Assembly: GCF_031179285.1 (NCBI RefSeq)
Contig: NZ_JAPSHY010000010.1
Span: 1-64,000, forward strand
Direction: 5' to 3'
Source: Microbacterium sp.
GTDB taxonomy: Bacteria > Actinomycetota > Actinomycetes > Actinomycetales > Microbacteriaceae
DNA: 64,000 bases
Shown here piece by piece: positions 9,215 to 19,075 of this stretch. A program made the translations under genes and the position numbers. The notes below the pieces were generated by a model that saw nothing but the letters and a program-made list of their open reading frames with translations, had not been told where the DNA came from and searched no databases. How positions within the stretch are numbered: the first letter of the stretch is position 1; every line of letters starts with the position of its first letter.

Positions 9215-9725
9215 CATGAACACGCCTCCTGCGGCCGTCCCGCCGAACACTGTTCAGCCTCAGCGGCTCGACGCCGTCGACGCGCAGATCGTCAGCCTGC
9301 TGACGGCCGACGGGCGCATGACCAACGCGGAGCTTGCCGGGCGGCTGGGAGTCGCCCCCTCGACCGCTCACGCGAGACTGCGGTCACTGTGCGATCGCGG
9401 GGTCATCACCGGGTTTCACGCCAGCGTCGATGAGCGTGCGCTGGGGGCCGGTCTGCAGGCCGTCATCGGCGTGAGCCTTCGGCCCAGCGCCCGGCGAGAG
9501 AGCATCGTCGAGTTCGCCGACCGAGTCCGCGGGCTGCCGCAGGTGATCCAGGTGTTCTTCCTCGGGGGAGACGACGACTTCCTGCTGCACATCGCGGTCG
9601 CAGACTCGTCGCAGATGCGCGAATTCGTGCTCGAGCATCTCTCCGCGCAGAGCAGCGTCGCCTCGACGCGCACGAGCATCGTCTTCGACTATCACCGCAA
9701 CTCGGTCGCCGCCTCTTTCGCGTGA
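9207..9725 (+). CDS. Lrp/AsnC family transcriptional regulator (AldR-like)
   Basis: DNA-binding regulator with an N-terminal winged HTH (LLTADGRMTNAELAGRLGVAPSTAHARL, about residues 30-60) and a C-terminal RAM effector domain (about 85-165). The 172-residue length is slightly long because of a roughly 20-residue N-terminal lead. It is divergent to ald and probably the alanine-sensing activator of that gene, by analogy with mycobacterial AldR. A second in-frame ATG at 9216 would remove three residues; the sequence does not decide between them. Confidence 0.92.
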   Translation: MIRMNTPPAAVPPNTVQPQRLDAVDAQIVSLLTADGRMTNAELAGRLGVAPSTAHARLRSLCDRGVITGFHASVDERALGAGLQAVIGVSLRPSARRESIVEFADRVRGLPQVIQVFFLGGDDDFLLHIAVADSSQMREFVLEHLSAQSSVASTRTSIVFDYHRNSVAASFA

Positions 9726-9752
9726 CGGGCGCGTGACCGGTCACCTCGGGGC

Positions 9753-9772
9753 GCTGCGGGCGGTGCCGCAGC
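9753..9772. terminator. Possible bidirectional terminator
   Basis: A 7-bp perfect stem (9753-9759 with 9766-9772) and an adjacent 12-bp palindrome GTGACCGGTCAC (9733-9744) lie between convergent genes. There is no T tract. Confidence 0.4.
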
Positions 9773-9775
9773 CGC

Positions 9776-10135
9776 TCATCGTGGCGCCCACGGCAGGAAG
9801 AGGGCTCCGTCGAGATGAAAGCCGATGACCGTGATCACCCCGGTGACCAGCACGACCGCGCCGAAGACGGCGGGACGGATCGACCCCGGCGTGCCGATGA
9901 CGAGCATCAGCCCGACGATCGCCGTCACGCCGATCAGCCACCACGCCGCCTGCATGAGCCATACCGGCACCGCCAGGAGGAACAGCGCTTCCGCGGGCAT
10001 CCCGACCGGAACCAGCCACGATTCGAGCGCCTGAGCGACGAGAGTCGGCCCGATGAAGAGCGCAGCGATCCAGAGGAGCACGATCCCGATCGACCGGCGG
10101 CGCCGGCGGACGGAGTGCGATCGCGTTTCGGACAT
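9776..10135 (-). CDS. Small integral membrane protein, unknown function
   Basis: The family was not recognised. The 119-residue product has a basic N-terminus (RRRRR near residue 12) and three to four hydrophobic helices, so it is predicted to be in the cytoplasmic membrane with the N-terminus inside. The ATG at 10135 was chosen over one 24 bases upstream because TACGGT (10147-10142) sits exactly 6 nt before it, the leaderless signature seen repeatedly in this window. It stands between convergent lrp and the end of the MocR regulator gene on the same strand. Confidence 0.65.
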   Translation of the reverse strand: MSETRSHSVRRRRRSIGIVLLWIAALFIGPTLVAQALESWLVPVGMPAEALFLLAVPVWLMQAAWWLIGVTAIVGLMLVIGTPGSIRPAVFGAVVLVTGVITVIGFHLDGALFLPWAPR

Positions 10136-10192
10136 GGAGGGACCGTACCGGGCCTGCATCCTCGGCGACCGGAGTTCTCCACAGGCCCCGCG

Positions 10193-11680
10193 TCATCGCC
10201 TGCCGGGATCCAGCTCCCTGATGATCCCGGCGACCCGTGCCACCGCCGCCTCGACGAGTGCGTCGTCGAGATTGCCGTACCCGAGCACCAGGGCATCGGG
10301 TGCCTCGCGATCGGCGGCATAGCGATCAAGCGGGGTGATGGCGAGATCGGCGGGAGCGGCGGCGATCACCTGCATCGCGGTGCACCCCGGCGGCAGCGGA
10401 AGCACCAGATGCATCCCGGCCGCGATGCCGGACGGGGTGAGGGCGGGGAGCTCGGTGCGCAGCGCTTCGAGCATGCGAGCGCGCCGTCGGCGGAACCGGA
10501 TGCGCGATGCGCGCAGGTGTCGCTCGAAATCGCCGTGCAGGATGAATCGGGCAAGGGCTGCCTGGTCGATCAGCGACGGCGATGAGGCGGAGGGTTCGGG
10601 ATCGATGCCGGCCGGAAGCAACGCCCAGCCGATTCCGAGGGCGGGTGAGACGGATTTCGAGAGAGAGCCGAGCAGCGCGACGCGGTCGGGCGCGAGCCGC
10701 TGCAGTGCCGCGATCGGCCGGCGGTCGTAGCGGAACTCGGCGTCGTAGTCGTCCTCGATGAGGATGGCGTCCTGATCGCGCGCCCAGCGGACGATCTGCT
10801 CCCTGCGGGGAGCGGACAGGGCGACGCCGAGAGGAAACTGATGAGCGGGGGTCAGCAACGCGATGCGGGCACCGCTCCGAGACGCCGCATCAGTGAGCGC
10901 GGACACGTCGATGCCGTCGTCGTCGACGGGGATCGGGATGGGTCGGAGCCCTGCCCGGCCGGCGATCTCCCGAAGGCGCGGCCAGCTCGGATCTTCCACG
11001 AGGATGCAGCGGTGCCCCTGCCGGTGCAGTTCCTCGGCGAGGATGCGCATCCCGTCGCCGGCACCGTGCGTGAGCAGCACCCTCTCCGGCACGGCGACCG
11101 CGTGCCGAGAGCGAGACAGATGCTCGGCGACGGCGATGCGGGCCGGCGCGTATCCCCATCGATGCGCAGCGGCGAGTTCGTGATCCGGCAGCGTGACCAG
11201 TGCCGAGCGGAGCGCCGAGCTCCAGCGCGACCGCGGTGTCGCCCGCAGATCCGGGATGCCGGGACGAAGGTCGAAACGTGGAGCGCGTGGTCCCCTGGCG
11301 TCGGTCGGGGGCCGGGTAACGCCGGCAAGGGTAACGCCAGCGGGCCGGTTGCGGGCGTCCGAATCGCCTTCGAGGGCCGAGGGCGCCGCGCTCGCCGCGA
11401 CGCGGGTCGCCGAACCGGTTCGGGCTTCGAGCACGCCCTCGGCGACCAGCTGACCGTAGGCCTCGGTGACGACCCACCGCGACACCCCCAGCGTCTCGGC
11501 CATCACGCGACTGGCGGGCAGCGCCGCACCCGTCGGCAACCGTCCCTCCGCGACCGCTGCGCGCAGCGCCCGCTCCAGACGGCCGCGCAGCGGTTGCCGA
11601 AGCGCGGTCATGCCGGCATCCGCACCCGAGTCGAGGTCGAGCAGTGTCTCCCACGCGAGAATCGGTCTGGTCTTCTGCAT
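10193..11680 (-). CDS. MocR/PdxR family regulator (GntR HTH fused to aminotransferase)
   Basis: PLP-binding transcription factor of 495 residues. The N-terminal GntR winged HTH (about residues 25-95) contains LPASRVMAETLGVSRWVV, and a class I aminotransferase-like effector domain follows (about 125-490). EDDYDAEFRYDRRP and the PLP lysine in GSLSKSVSP are intact, so it should bind PLP. It is divergent to an aldo/keto reductase gene, the probable target; some AKRs reduce pyridoxal, which makes a vitamin B6 link possible but unproven. The ATG at 11680 starts the canonical region; TACACT lies 9 nt upstream. Confidence 0.88.
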   Translation of the reverse strand: MQKTRPILAWETLLDLDSGADAGMTALRQPLRGRLERALRAAVAEGRLPTGAALPASRVMAETLGVSRWVVTEAYGQLVAEGVLEARTGSATRVAASAAPSALEGDSDARNRPAGVTLAGVTRPPTDARGPRAPRFDLRPGIPDLRATPRSRWSSALRSALVTLPDHELAAAHRWGYAPARIAVAEHLSRSRHAVAVPERVLLTHGAGDGMRILAEELHRQGHRCILVEDPSWPRLREIAGRAGLRPIPIPVDDDGIDVSALTDAASRSGARIALLTPAHQFPLGVALSAPRREQIVRWARDQDAILIEDDYDAEFRYDRRPIAALQRLAPDRVALLGSLSKSVSPALGIGWALLPAGIDPEPSASSPSLIDQAALARFILHGDFERHLRASRIRFRRRRARMLEALRTELPALTPSGIAAGMHLVLPLPPGCTAMQVIAAAPADLAITPLDRYAADREAPDALVLGYGNLDDALVEAAVARVAGIIRELDPGRR

Positions 11681-11745
11681 TGTGATTGGAGTGTAGTCCC
11701 TGGCCACTTTCTCCCTACCGTTGGATCAACGACGAAAGGACCACC

Positions 11746-12744
11746 ATGCAGTACCGCACCGTCTCCAACGGCACCACCTCGTTCGACGTCTCGACACTGT
11801 GCCTGGGCGCGATGAACTTCGGCACCCGCACGGACGAGCAGACCTCCCGGGCGGTTCTCGACCGTTTCGTCGAAGCCGGAGGAACGTTCATCGACACTGC
11901 GAACAACTACAGCGTGTGGTCGGGCGGCCACGGCCGCGACAGCGAGGACCTGCTCGGCCGCTGGATGCGCGAGCGCCGCAACCGCGATGATCTGCGGATC
12001 GCCACGAAACTGGGCGCTGCGCAGAAGGACCCGGCTCTTCCGCTGTCCACCACACCGCCGACGAACTATGAGGGGCTCTCGGCCGAGGTCGTCCGCAGGC
12101 AGGCGCCGGAGAGCGCGAGGCATCTCGGCGTCGATCACATCGATGTGCTCTACGGCCATGTCGACGATCTCGACACCGACCTTGCCGAGACGGTCGATGC
12201 CTTCGGTGAGCTGCAGCGCGACGGGCTCATCGGTATCGCCGGCATCTCGAACGTCGCCACCTGGCGGGTCGTCGAGGCGCGTGAGGAGGCGAAGCGTCAG
12301 GGAGTAGCGCCCTATGGGTTCGTGCAGCAGCAGTACAGCTACCTCCACCCGGCCCCGAAGTACGGCCGCAACAACTTCGTCACCCCCGGCCTGCTCGACT
12401 ACGCGGCATCCACCGGGACACCAGAGCGCCCGCCGCTGGCGATCACGGTGTACTCGCCCCTTCACCAGGGCGGTATCGCGCGGCTCGACAAGCCGCTTTG
12501 GGGTGGCGTCGACCATCCCACCAGCCACGTGCGCCGCGCTCTCCTGCACGAGGTCGCGGCCGACATCGGCGCCACCGCGAATCAGGTCGCCCTGGCCTGG
12601 CTGCTCGGCGCTGAGGTGCCGGTGATCCCCGTCATCGGGGCTTCCAGCGTCGCACAACTCGATGAGGCGCTCGCAGCCGCCGATCTCGTTCTCGACGCGG
12701 ACGTCCGCGCTCGGCTGGACGCCGAGCCTCCGGTGGTGCGCTGA
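11746..12744 (+). CDS. Aldo/keto reductase
   Basis: NADPH-dependent (beta/alpha)8-barrel oxidoreductase of 332 residues. The catalytic tetrad is visible: Asp and Tyr in FIDTANNYS, Lys in RIATKLG and His in LYGHVDD. The C-terminal cofactor-binding segment VIPVIGASS is present. AAAGGA at 11735-11740 places the start at this ATG. It is divergent from the MocR-type regulator with about 65 bp between them, so it is probably regulated by that protein. The carbonyl substrate is not predictable. Confidence 0.9.
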   Translation: MQYRTVSNGTTSFDVSTLCLGAMNFGTRTDEQTSRAVLDRFVEAGGTFIDTANNYSVWSGGHGRDSEDLLGRWMRERRNRDDLRIATKLGAAQKDPALPLSTTPPTNYEGLSAEVVRRQAPESARHLGVDHIDVLYGHVDDLDTDLAETVDAFGELQRDGLIGIAGISNVATWRVVEAREEAKRQGVAPYGFVQQQYSYLHPAPKYGRNNFVTPGLLDYAASTGTPERPPLAITVYSPLHQGGIARLDKPLWGGVDHPTSHVRRALLHEVAADIGATANQVALAWLLGAEVPVIPVIGASSVAQLDEALAAADLVLDADVRARLDAEPPVVR

Positions 12745-12778
12745 CCGCCGTGTGGCCTCGGCCAGCCAGGAGCACGGC

Positions 12779-12818
12779 GAAGCCCCTCGTTTCCGCAGCG
12801 GCGGGAGCGAGGGGCTTC
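12779..12818. terminator. Bidirectional terminator between aldo/keto reductase and aceB
   Basis: A perfect 11-bp inverted repeat (12779-12789 and 12808-12818) with an 18-nt loop lies between convergent genes. Confidence 0.7.
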
Positions 12819-12826
12819 TGGTCGTG

Positions 12827-14470
12827 TCAGTCCTGGTCCACCAGATGGCGAGCGTAGGCGCCGACGGTGAGGAACGCCGGGAACTCCTCCTGCAGCGCGA
12901 CCTCGCGGAACAGGTCGGCAGCGTCGTCGAAGCGGTCGCCCTCGTTGCGCTCGACCTCGTCGAGCACCTCGGCGATCAGTCCCTCGATGTGGTCCGGGCT
13001 GATGACCGTGCCGTCCTCGACGGTGCGGTCCTGATGGATCCACTGCCACACCTGCGACCGGCTGATCTCCGCCGTCGCCGCATCCTCCATCAGGTTGTCG
13101 ATCGCCACGGCGCCGAGACCTCGCAGCCACGCCTCGAGATAGCGGATGGCCACCGAGACGTTCTCGCGCACGCCGCGCGCGGTGATCGGACGACCGATGT
13201 GCAGATCGAGCAGATCGGATGCCGTCACATGCACGTCGTCGCGCTGACGATCGACCTGGTTGGGGCGATCTCCGAGCACCGCATCGAACTCGGCCTGGGC
13301 GGTCGGGATCAGATCGGGATGCGCCACCCACGTGCCGTCGAAGCCGTCGCCGGCCTCGCGCTTCTTGTCGGCGGCGACCTTCTCGATCGCACGTGCGGTG
13401 ACCTCGGCGTCGCGGCGGTTCGGGATGAACGCGCTCATGCCGCCGATCGCGAAGGCGCCCCGCTTGTGGCACGTCTTCACGAGGAGTTCGGTGTACGCCC
13501 GCATGAACGGCACCGTCATCGTCACCTCGCTGCGATCGGGGAGCACGAACCGCGCGCCGCGGCCCCGGTAGTTCTTGATGATCGAGAAGATGTAGTCCCA
13601 CCTCCCGGCGTTGAGGCCGGCGCAGTGGTCGCGCAGCTCATAGAGGATCTCGTCCATCTCGAACGCGGCAGGCAGAGTCTCGATCAGAACGGTCGCCCGG
13701 ATCGTGCCGTGAGGGATCTGCACATACTCCTCGCTGAAGCTGAAGATGTCGTCCCACAGCTTCGCCTCCTCGCTCGACTCGGTCTTCGCGAGGTAGAAGT
13801 ACGGTCCGCGCCCCGCATCGATGAGCGCCTTCGCATTGTGGAAGAAGTACAGCCCGAAGTCCACCAGCGATCCGGAGGCGGCCATGCGGCGACCGGCACG
13901 ATCGGTGAACTCGATGTGCTTCTCGGTGAGGTGCCAGCCGCGTGGACGCATCACGATCGTCGGGGTGCGCTCGGCGGTGACGCGATACTCCTTGCCTTCG
14001 GCTGAGGTGAAGGAGAGCTCACCGCGGATGGCGTCGCGCAGCGAGAGCTGCCCCTCGATGACGTTCTTCCACGTCGGGCTGGTGGCGTCCTCCTGATCTG
14101 CCAGCCACACCTTGGCACCCGAGTTCAGCGCGTTGATGGTCATCTTCGGTTCGGTGGGGCCGGTGATCTCGACCCGGCGGTCCTCGAGGCCCGGGCCCGC
14201 GCCGGCGACGCGCCATTCGGCATCCTCGCGGATGTGCGCCGTGTCGTCGCGGAACCGCGGATCGCGGCCGTTGCCGATCTCGAACCGGCGGCGCATCCGG
14301 TCGGCGAGCCGGTCGTGCCGCCGGGCGGAGAACCGGTGGTGCAACTCGGTGAGGAAGGCGATCGCCTCGGGGGTCAGGATCTCGTCGTAGCGGGCGCGGA
14401 TCGGACCGCTGATGTGGATCGCAGGACCCTGATGCGTGGTCTCGGCTGGGGCCGTGGTGATGGTGTTCAT
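12827..14470 (-). CDS. aceB: Malate synthase A
   Basis: Glyoxylate-shunt enzyme that condenses glyoxylate with acetyl-CoA to malate in the cytosol. The 547-residue product is malate synthase A-sized, with conserved blocks MTINALNSGAKVWLADQEDA, RPRGWHLTEKH, IETLPAAFEMDEILYELRDH and FDGTWVAHPDLIP. It lies 44 bp downstream of aceA on the same strand. The pair probably forms one acetate/fatty-acid-induced operon controlled by the divergent RamB-like protein. Confidence 0.96.
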   Translation of the reverse strand: MNTITTAPAETTHQGPAIHISGPIRARYDEILTPEAIAFLTELHHRFSARRHDRLADRMRRRFEIGNGRDPRFRDDTAHIREDAEWRVAGAGPGLEDRRVEITGPTEPKMTINALNSGAKVWLADQEDATSPTWKNVIEGQLSLRDAIRGELSFTSAEGKEYRVTAERTPTIVMRPRGWHLTEKHIEFTDRAGRRMAASGSLVDFGLYFFHNAKALIDAGRGPYFYLAKTESSEEAKLWDDIFSFSEEYVQIPHGTIRATVLIETLPAAFEMDEILYELRDHCAGLNAGRWDYIFSIIKNYRGRGARFVLPDRSEVTMTVPFMRAYTELLVKTCHKRGAFAIGGMSAFIPNRRDAEVTARAIEKVAADKKREAGDGFDGTWVAHPDLIPTAQAEFDAVLGDRPNQVDRQRDDVHVTASDLLDLHIGRPITARGVRENVSVAIRYLEAWLRGLGAVAIDNLMEDAATAEISRSQVWQWIHQDRTVEDGTVISPDHIEGLIAEVLDEVERNEGDRFDDAADLFREVALQEEFPAFLTVGAYARHLVDQD

Positions 14471-14514
14471 GGTCGTGTTCCTTGTCTGATTCGGTGCGAA
14501 GCGGAACCGCGCGG

Positions 14515-15831
14515 TCAGTGGAACTGAGCGGTCTCAGTGGAGCCGGCCAGGGCGAGGGTGGCGCTGTCGGGGTTGAGCGCGGTGGAGATGACGTCGAAGT
14601 AGCCGGTGCCCGCCTCGCGCTGATGCTTGGTGGCGGTGTAGCCGTGCGCCTCGGCGGCGAACTCGGCTTCCTGCAGCTCGACGTAGGCGCTCATGGCGCG
14701 ATCGGCGTAGCCGCGGGCGAGGTCGAACATGGAGTGGTTCAACGCGTGGAAGCCCGCCAGGGTGATGAATTGGAACCTGTAGCCGAGCTCCGCCAGTTCC
14801 TGCTGGAAGGTGGCGATCTCGGCATCCGAGAGGTGGCGGCGCCAGTTGAAGCTCGGCGAGCAGTTGTAGGCGAGCAGCTTGCCGGGGAATCTGTCGTGGA
14901 TCGCGGCCGCGAACTCACGTGCCAGCTCGATGTCGGGCTCGCCGGTCTCGACCCAGAGCAGATCGGCGTAGGGCGCGAAGGCGAGCCCTCGGCTGATGAC
15001 CGAGTCGATCCCGGGGCGGATCCGGTAGAAACCTTCGCTCGTGCGGTCGCCGGTGGTGAAGGCCTGATCGCGCTCATCGACGTCGCTGGTGAGCAGATCG
15101 GCGGCGAGGGCGTCGGTGCGCGCGATGATGACGGTGGGGACATCGGCGACGTCTGCGGCGAGACGAGCCGCATTGAGGGTGCGGATGTGCTGCTGCGTTG
15201 GTACGAGCACCTTCCCGCCGAGGTGGCCGCACTTCTTCTCGCTGGCCAGCTGGTCCTCCCAGTGGATGCCGGCAGCACCGGACTGGATGAGCGATTGTGC
15301 GAGCTCATAGGCGTTCAGCGGCCCGCCGAACCCGGCCTCGGCGTCGGCGACGATCGGTGCGAGCCAATCCCGCGTGATCTCGCCCTCTGCGTGCTCGAGC
15401 TGATCCTGGCGGATGAGCGCGTTGTTGATCCGACGGACGACCGCCGGAACGGAGTTCGCCGGATACAACGACTGGTCGGGGTAGGTGTGGCCGGCAAGGT
15501 TCCCGTCGGCGGCCACCTGCCAGCCCGAGAGGTAGATGGCCTTGAGGCCGGCACGCACCTGCTGCACCGCCTGGCCACCGGTGTAGGCGCCGAGCGCCCG
15601 GACGTACTCCTCGGTGTGCAGCAGGTTCCACAGGTTCTCGGCGCCGCGTCGCGCGAGGGTCGACTCCTCGCGCACGGAGCCCCGGATGCGGACGACATCG
15701 TCGGCCGTGTAGGTGCGCTCGATGCCGTCCCAGCGAGGATCCTCATCCCAGATCTGCTGGAGCTCCGCAGCGGTCTGCGTCTGATCTCCCGCTCGCAGCG
15801 GGCGGCGACCGGGGGTGGGGTGGATGCTCAT
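14515..15831 (-). CDS. aceA: Isocitrate lyase
   Basis: Cleaves isocitrate to glyoxylate and succinate, allowing growth on acetate or fatty acids. The 438-residue product contains the catalytic KKCGH loop (about residue 200), [25 protein letters not shown]-like [11 protein letters not shown] and YNCSPSFNW. The ATG at 15831 is preceded by a GAGGA element. It is the first gene of the aceA-aceB unit, with a 155-bp divergent gap to the regulator. Confidence 0.97.
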   Translation of the reverse strand: MSIHPTPGRRPLRAGDQTQTAAELQQIWDEDPRWDGIERTYTADDVVRIRGSVREESTLARRGAENLWNLLHTEEYVRALGAYTGGQAVQQVRAGLKAIYLSGWQVAADGNLAGHTYPDQSLYPANSVPAVVRRINNALIRQDQLEHAEGEITRDWLAPIVADAEAGFGGPLNAYELAQSLIQSGAAGIHWEDQLASEKKCGHLGGKVLVPTQQHIRTLNAARLAADVADVPTVIIARTDALAADLLTSDVDERDQAFTTGDRTSEGFYRIRPGIDSVISRGLAFAPYADLLWVETGEPDIELAREFAAAIHDRFPGKLLAYNCSPSFNWRRHLSDAEIATFQQELAELGYRFQFITLAGFHALNHSMFDLARGYADRAMSAYVELQEAEFAAEAHGYTATKHQREAGTGYFDVISTALNPDSATLALAGSTETAQFH

Positions 15832-15959
15832 GTTTCCTCCTCGTGGTGGTTCCGGCGGACGACCCGCTGTCTGCAGGAGCGCCGGCGGAGTGGCGTGGTT
15901 CCACTGTGGGTGAAGTTCTGCAGATATCCGATGTGCTGACGGAGTGAAGATCGAGCGAA

Positions 15960-15979
15960 ATTCTGTTGTATGACAGAAT
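15960..15979. promoter_or_regulatory. Candidate RamB-type operator and -10 of the regulator gene
   Basis: A perfect 7-6-7 inverted repeat, ATTCTGT and ACAGAAT, lies in the aceA-ramB gap. Its right arm coincides with CAGAAT (15974-15979), which is 7 nt before the regulator ATG and is the likely -10 of a leaderless transcript. A related TTCTGCAGA sequence lies at about 15916-15924, nearer aceA. The layout fits autorepression plus aceA control. Confidence 0.5.
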
Positions 15980-15986
15980 CGGGCAC

Positions 15987-17438
15987 ATGAGCACTGCTGC
16001 TGCCTCGGAAACCCTCGACACCCTCACGATCGGTCGCCGCATCCGCGCGCTCCGCACGGCGAGGGGGCTGACCCTCGACGACCTCGCCGGCACCGTCGGG
16101 CGAGCGCCGAGCCAGCTGTCCATGATCGAGACCGGCAAGCGGGAGCCCAAGCTCAGCCAGCTGCAGGCCATCGCCCGCGCACTGGGTGTCTCCATCGACG
16201 CGCTGCTCGAGAACGAGCCGCTCGACGAGCGCAGCGCCATCGAGGTCGCGCTGGAGAGAGCGATGAGCGGCCAGACGTTCGCCTCGCTCGGCATCCCGCC
16301 GTTCCGGATCGCCAAGTCGGTGCCCACCGAGGCGCTGCGCGCCATGCTCGCCTTGCACGGCGAGATCGATCGGCTGCGAGACGAACGCGCCGCCACCCCG
16401 GAAGAGGCCCGCCGCGCGAACGTCGAGCTGCGCGACCTCATGCGCCGGCAGGACAACCATTTCGAGGACCTCGAGCAGAAGGCATCCGAGATCCTCGCCG
16501 CGATCGCCCACCCGGGCGGGCCACTGACCCAGCGCGCAGCCTCCGAGATCGCCGCGTACCTCGGCTTCACCCTGCACTACGCCTCCGACCTTCCGCAGAC
16601 CACCCGGAGCGTCGCCGATCTGTCCAACGGCCGGCTTTACCTCTCCAGCCAGGTCTCCGCGAAGGGTGACGCCCGGACGGCCGTGCTGCAGGCGCTCTCG
16701 AGCCGGATCCTCGGGCACGCCGAACCGCGCAGCTATGCCGAGTTCCTCCGCCAGCGGGTGGAGACCAACTATCTGACCGGGGCGCTGCTGATCCCGGAGG
16801 CGCACGTCGTCCCGGTGCTGAAGGACGCCAAGCAGCGGCGGGCGATCTCCATCGAAGATCTCCGTGACGCGTATTCGGTGTCGTACGAGACAGCCGCCCA
16901 CCGGTTCACCAATCTCGCCACGCGGCACCTCGACATCCCGGTGCATTTCCTCAAGGTGCACGAGTCCGGCACCATCACGAAGGCGTACGAGAACGACGAC
17001 GTGAACTTCCCGACCGATCGCCTCGGCGCCATCGAAGGGCAGATGTGCTGCCGCCGCTGGACGAGCCGGGTGGTGTTCGACGAGGACGACCGGTTCAACC
17101 CGTACTACCAGTACACCGACACCGGCAACGGCACGTACTGGTGCACGGCGCGGGTCGAGGCCTCGAGCGAGGGGCTGCACTCGGTGAGCGTCGGTGTGCG
17201 TTTCGACGACACGAGGTGGTTCGTGGGGCGGGACACCCCGAATCGCGGAATCTCGACGCATTCGGTCGAGGTCTGCTGCCGACGGGCACCGGCCGACCTC
17301 GAGGCGCGGTGGCGTGACAACTCCTGGCCGAACGTCAAGACGCCCCGGACCCTCTTGGCCACGCTGCCCACCGGTGCTTTCCCCGGGGTCGACACGACCG
17401 ACGTGTACGAGTTCCTCGAGGCGCACGCGCCGTCCTGA
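15987..17438 (+). CDS. RamB-like XRE family regulator with ImmA/IrrE-type domain
   Basis: Transcription factor of 483 residues. The N-terminal XRE helix-turn-helix (about residues 13-70) has [20 protein letters not shown], a central helical and ImmA/IrrE-like (DUF955) region follows, and the C-terminal cysteine-containing DUF2083-type domain has MCCRRWTSR and VEVCCRRAP. This is the architecture of Corynebacterium RamB, a repressor of aceA/aceB. Divergence from aceA here supports the same role. The ATG at 15987 lies 7 nt after CAGAAT. The gene symbol is withheld because orthology was not tested. Confidence 0.9.
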   Translation: MSTAAASETLDTLTIGRRIRALRTARGLTLDDLAGTVGRAPSQLSMIETGKREPKLSQLQAIARALGVSIDALLENEPLDERSAIEVALERAMSGQTFASLGIPPFRIAKSVPTEALRAMLALHGEIDRLRDERAATPEEARRANVELRDLMRRQDNHFEDLEQKASEILAAIAHPGGPLTQRAASEIAAYLGFTLHYASDLPQTTRSVADLSNGRLYLSSQVSAKGDARTAVLQALSSRILGHAEPRSYAEFLRQRVETNYLTGALLIPEAHVVPVLKDAKQRRAISIEDLRDAYSVSYETAAHRFTNLATRHLDIPVHFLKVHESGTITKAYENDDVNFPTDRLGAIEGQMCCRRWTSRVVFDEDDRFNPYYQYTDTGNGTYWCTARVEASSEGLHSVSVGVRFDDTRWFVGRDTPNRGISTHSVEVCCRRAPADLEARWRDNSWPNVKTPRTLLATLPTGAFPGVDTTDVYEFLEAHAPS

Positions 17439-17469
17439 GCGGTGGTTCTGTCCCGGCGAGGGGTATGGC

Positions 17470-18981
17470 TCAGTCCCTCGCTGTCTGCAGAAGGGTCCAG
17501 AGCTCTGCGCGGGCGGGGAACGTCGACAGGTCCATCCCCAGCAGCGCCCCTGCCTGCGCGATGCGCGAACGCAGGGTGTGGCGATGGATGCCCAGCGCTG
17601 CTGCCGCGGGCTCGGCTCTCGCATCGTGCTCCAGCCAGCGAAGCAGTGAGTGCTCCAGGTCCGCTCCTGCTTCCCGATCACGCTCCCTCAGGGGCGCGAG
17701 GCGCGATTCCGCGACAAGACGCGCTTCGTCCGTCGCGAGCGCACTGAGGATGCTGCTGCCGACCGTGTCGGCGTAGCGGACGGCACCGGCGCCGTGCAGG
17801 CGGAGTGCGGCGAGGGCCTGGTCATGGGCGCGTGAGAAGGAATCGTAGGATTCCGGCTCGGAGACACCCAAACGGATGCCGAATCGCGCCGCGACGTCAT
17901 CGAGGAGCTCCTCATCACCGGCCGCCAGACAGATCACCACGCCGTCGGGGGATTCCGCGACGAACGACGCGGTGCCGTGGTCGGCACGCCGGCGCTCCCA
18001 CCAGTCCGTGAGCGACCCGGCCGGAGCGTCCGGCGCGATCGCGACGACGACGGGTGCGGGAGGAAGGCCGCCGAGGACGCGTCTGGCGAGGGTGGGCTGG
18101 TCGGCGAGAAGAGACTCAAGCAACTGGGTGTGGAGTCTTCGTCGGCTGCGAGCGAGCTGCTCGCTCTGCTCCATGGCGAGTCCGGCCATCGCGATCACAG
18201 AGGTGACGACGGAGCGCGCCTCTGTGTCGAGGGACTCGGTGGCCACGGCGAGCACTCCGCGCAGATGCCCGCCCCGGCCGACGGTGAACAGCATGAACGC
18301 CCGTCCCGCGATCACGAGCGATTGCCCGGCCTCGAGGCCCCTGGCGAGGATCTCGGCGACCCGGTCGGCCAGTGTGCCCAGGCTCTCCTCGTCGATGGTG
18401 CCCCGAGGGTGGGCGAGCATGACGGCGCCGGCGGCATCGAACATCGCAGCCCAGGCGTCGAGCCGGCGACTGAGTTCTGCGACGGTGGCGTCGAGACCGC
18501 GCGGCCGAAGGGCGGCCAGGGCGAGAGCGCGCTGTGCGTCCAGTGCCCAGGAGCGCCGGGCATAAGCCTGCGCGGCGATGGCTTCGGAGTGTGCCCGCGC
18601 AACGGCGATGAACGGCGTGCGGTAGGGGACTTCGAACAGGGGCATGCCGCGCGCGGCGCACGCCTCAGCGAGTTCGTCCGGGATCCCGGCGCGGTGGACG
18701 TCGGTCCCGAAACCGAGTCCGACCACGCCGCGATCCGTCAGCCGCCCGACGTAGGTCGCCGCCGCGTCGGCGTCTCCTTCGACGAACTGCGTGCCGGTCG
18801 TGAGCAGCGCGAGGTCTTCGGCCAGGAACGGGGTGGGATCGGCGAGATCAGAGCTGTGAACCCACCTCAGCGGACGATCGAGTGCGCCGTCGCGCAGCGC
18901 GTCGGCTGCCGAGACGAGGCGGAGGCCCAGGTCGCGACGGCGCAGCAGCGTGCCCAGCGTCGGCTGCTCCACGGAAGGCAT
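17470..18981 (-). CDS. PucR family transcriptional regulator
   Basis: The 503-residue product has an N-terminal PucR-like sensory domain (about residues 10-125), a central GGDEF-like region and a C-terminal HTH_30 domain (about 440-500) containing AAAALGIHRHTLRSRIAQ. PucR-family proteins commonly activate amine, GABA or purine catabolism. This gene is divergent to the GABA/putrescine operon, which it most likely controls. The ATG is preceded by GAGGT about 5 nt away. Twin TTGTACA sites in the shared promoter region are the likely binding sites. Confidence 0.92.
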   Translation of the reverse strand: MPSVEQPTLGTLLRRRDLGLRLVSAADALRDGALDRPLRWVHSSDLADPTPFLAEDLALLTTGTQFVEGDADAAATYVGRLTDRGVVGLGFGTDVHRAGIPDELAEACAARGMPLFEVPYRTPFIAVARAHSEAIAAQAYARRSWALDAQRALALAALRPRGLDATVAELSRRLDAWAAMFDAAGAVMLAHPRGTIDEESLGTLADRVAEILARGLEAGQSLVIAGRAFMLFTVGRGGHLRGVLAVATESLDTEARSVVTSVIAMAGLAMEQSEQLARSRRRLHTQLLESLLADQPTLARRVLGGLPPAPVVVAIAPDAPAGSLTDWWERRRADHGTASFVAESPDGVVICLAAGDEELLDDVAARFGIRLGVSEPESYDSFSRAHDQALAALRLHGAGAVRYADTVGSSILSALATDEARLVAESRLAPLRERDREAGADLEHSLLRWLEHDARAEPAAAALGIHRHTLRSRIAQAGALLGMDLSTFPARAELWTLLQTARD

Positions 18982-18993
18982 CGGACCTCGTTG

Positions 18994-19031
18994 TTGTACA
19001 TGCTGATGAATCAGAGGTCAATATTGTACAA
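18994..19031. promoter_or_regulatory. Twin TTGTACA operators in the pucR-gabT intergenic region
   Basis: TTGTACA occurs at 18994-19000 and, as the palindrome TTGTACAA, at 19024-19031, with a 30-bp periodicity (about three helical turns). This places both on one DNA face just upstream of the gabT -10 box (TACGCT, 19063-19068). They are probably PucR dimer sites. Confidence 0.6.
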
Positions 19032-19075
19032 CCGGGCGAATGCGAGCGCCGGCGGGCGGGCATACGCTCGCCGAC

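Noticed and set aside
15828..17681. 617-residue minus-strand frame opposite the RamB-like gene
   Set aside because: It is antisense to a strongly conserved regulator, and its translation has no recognisable domain.
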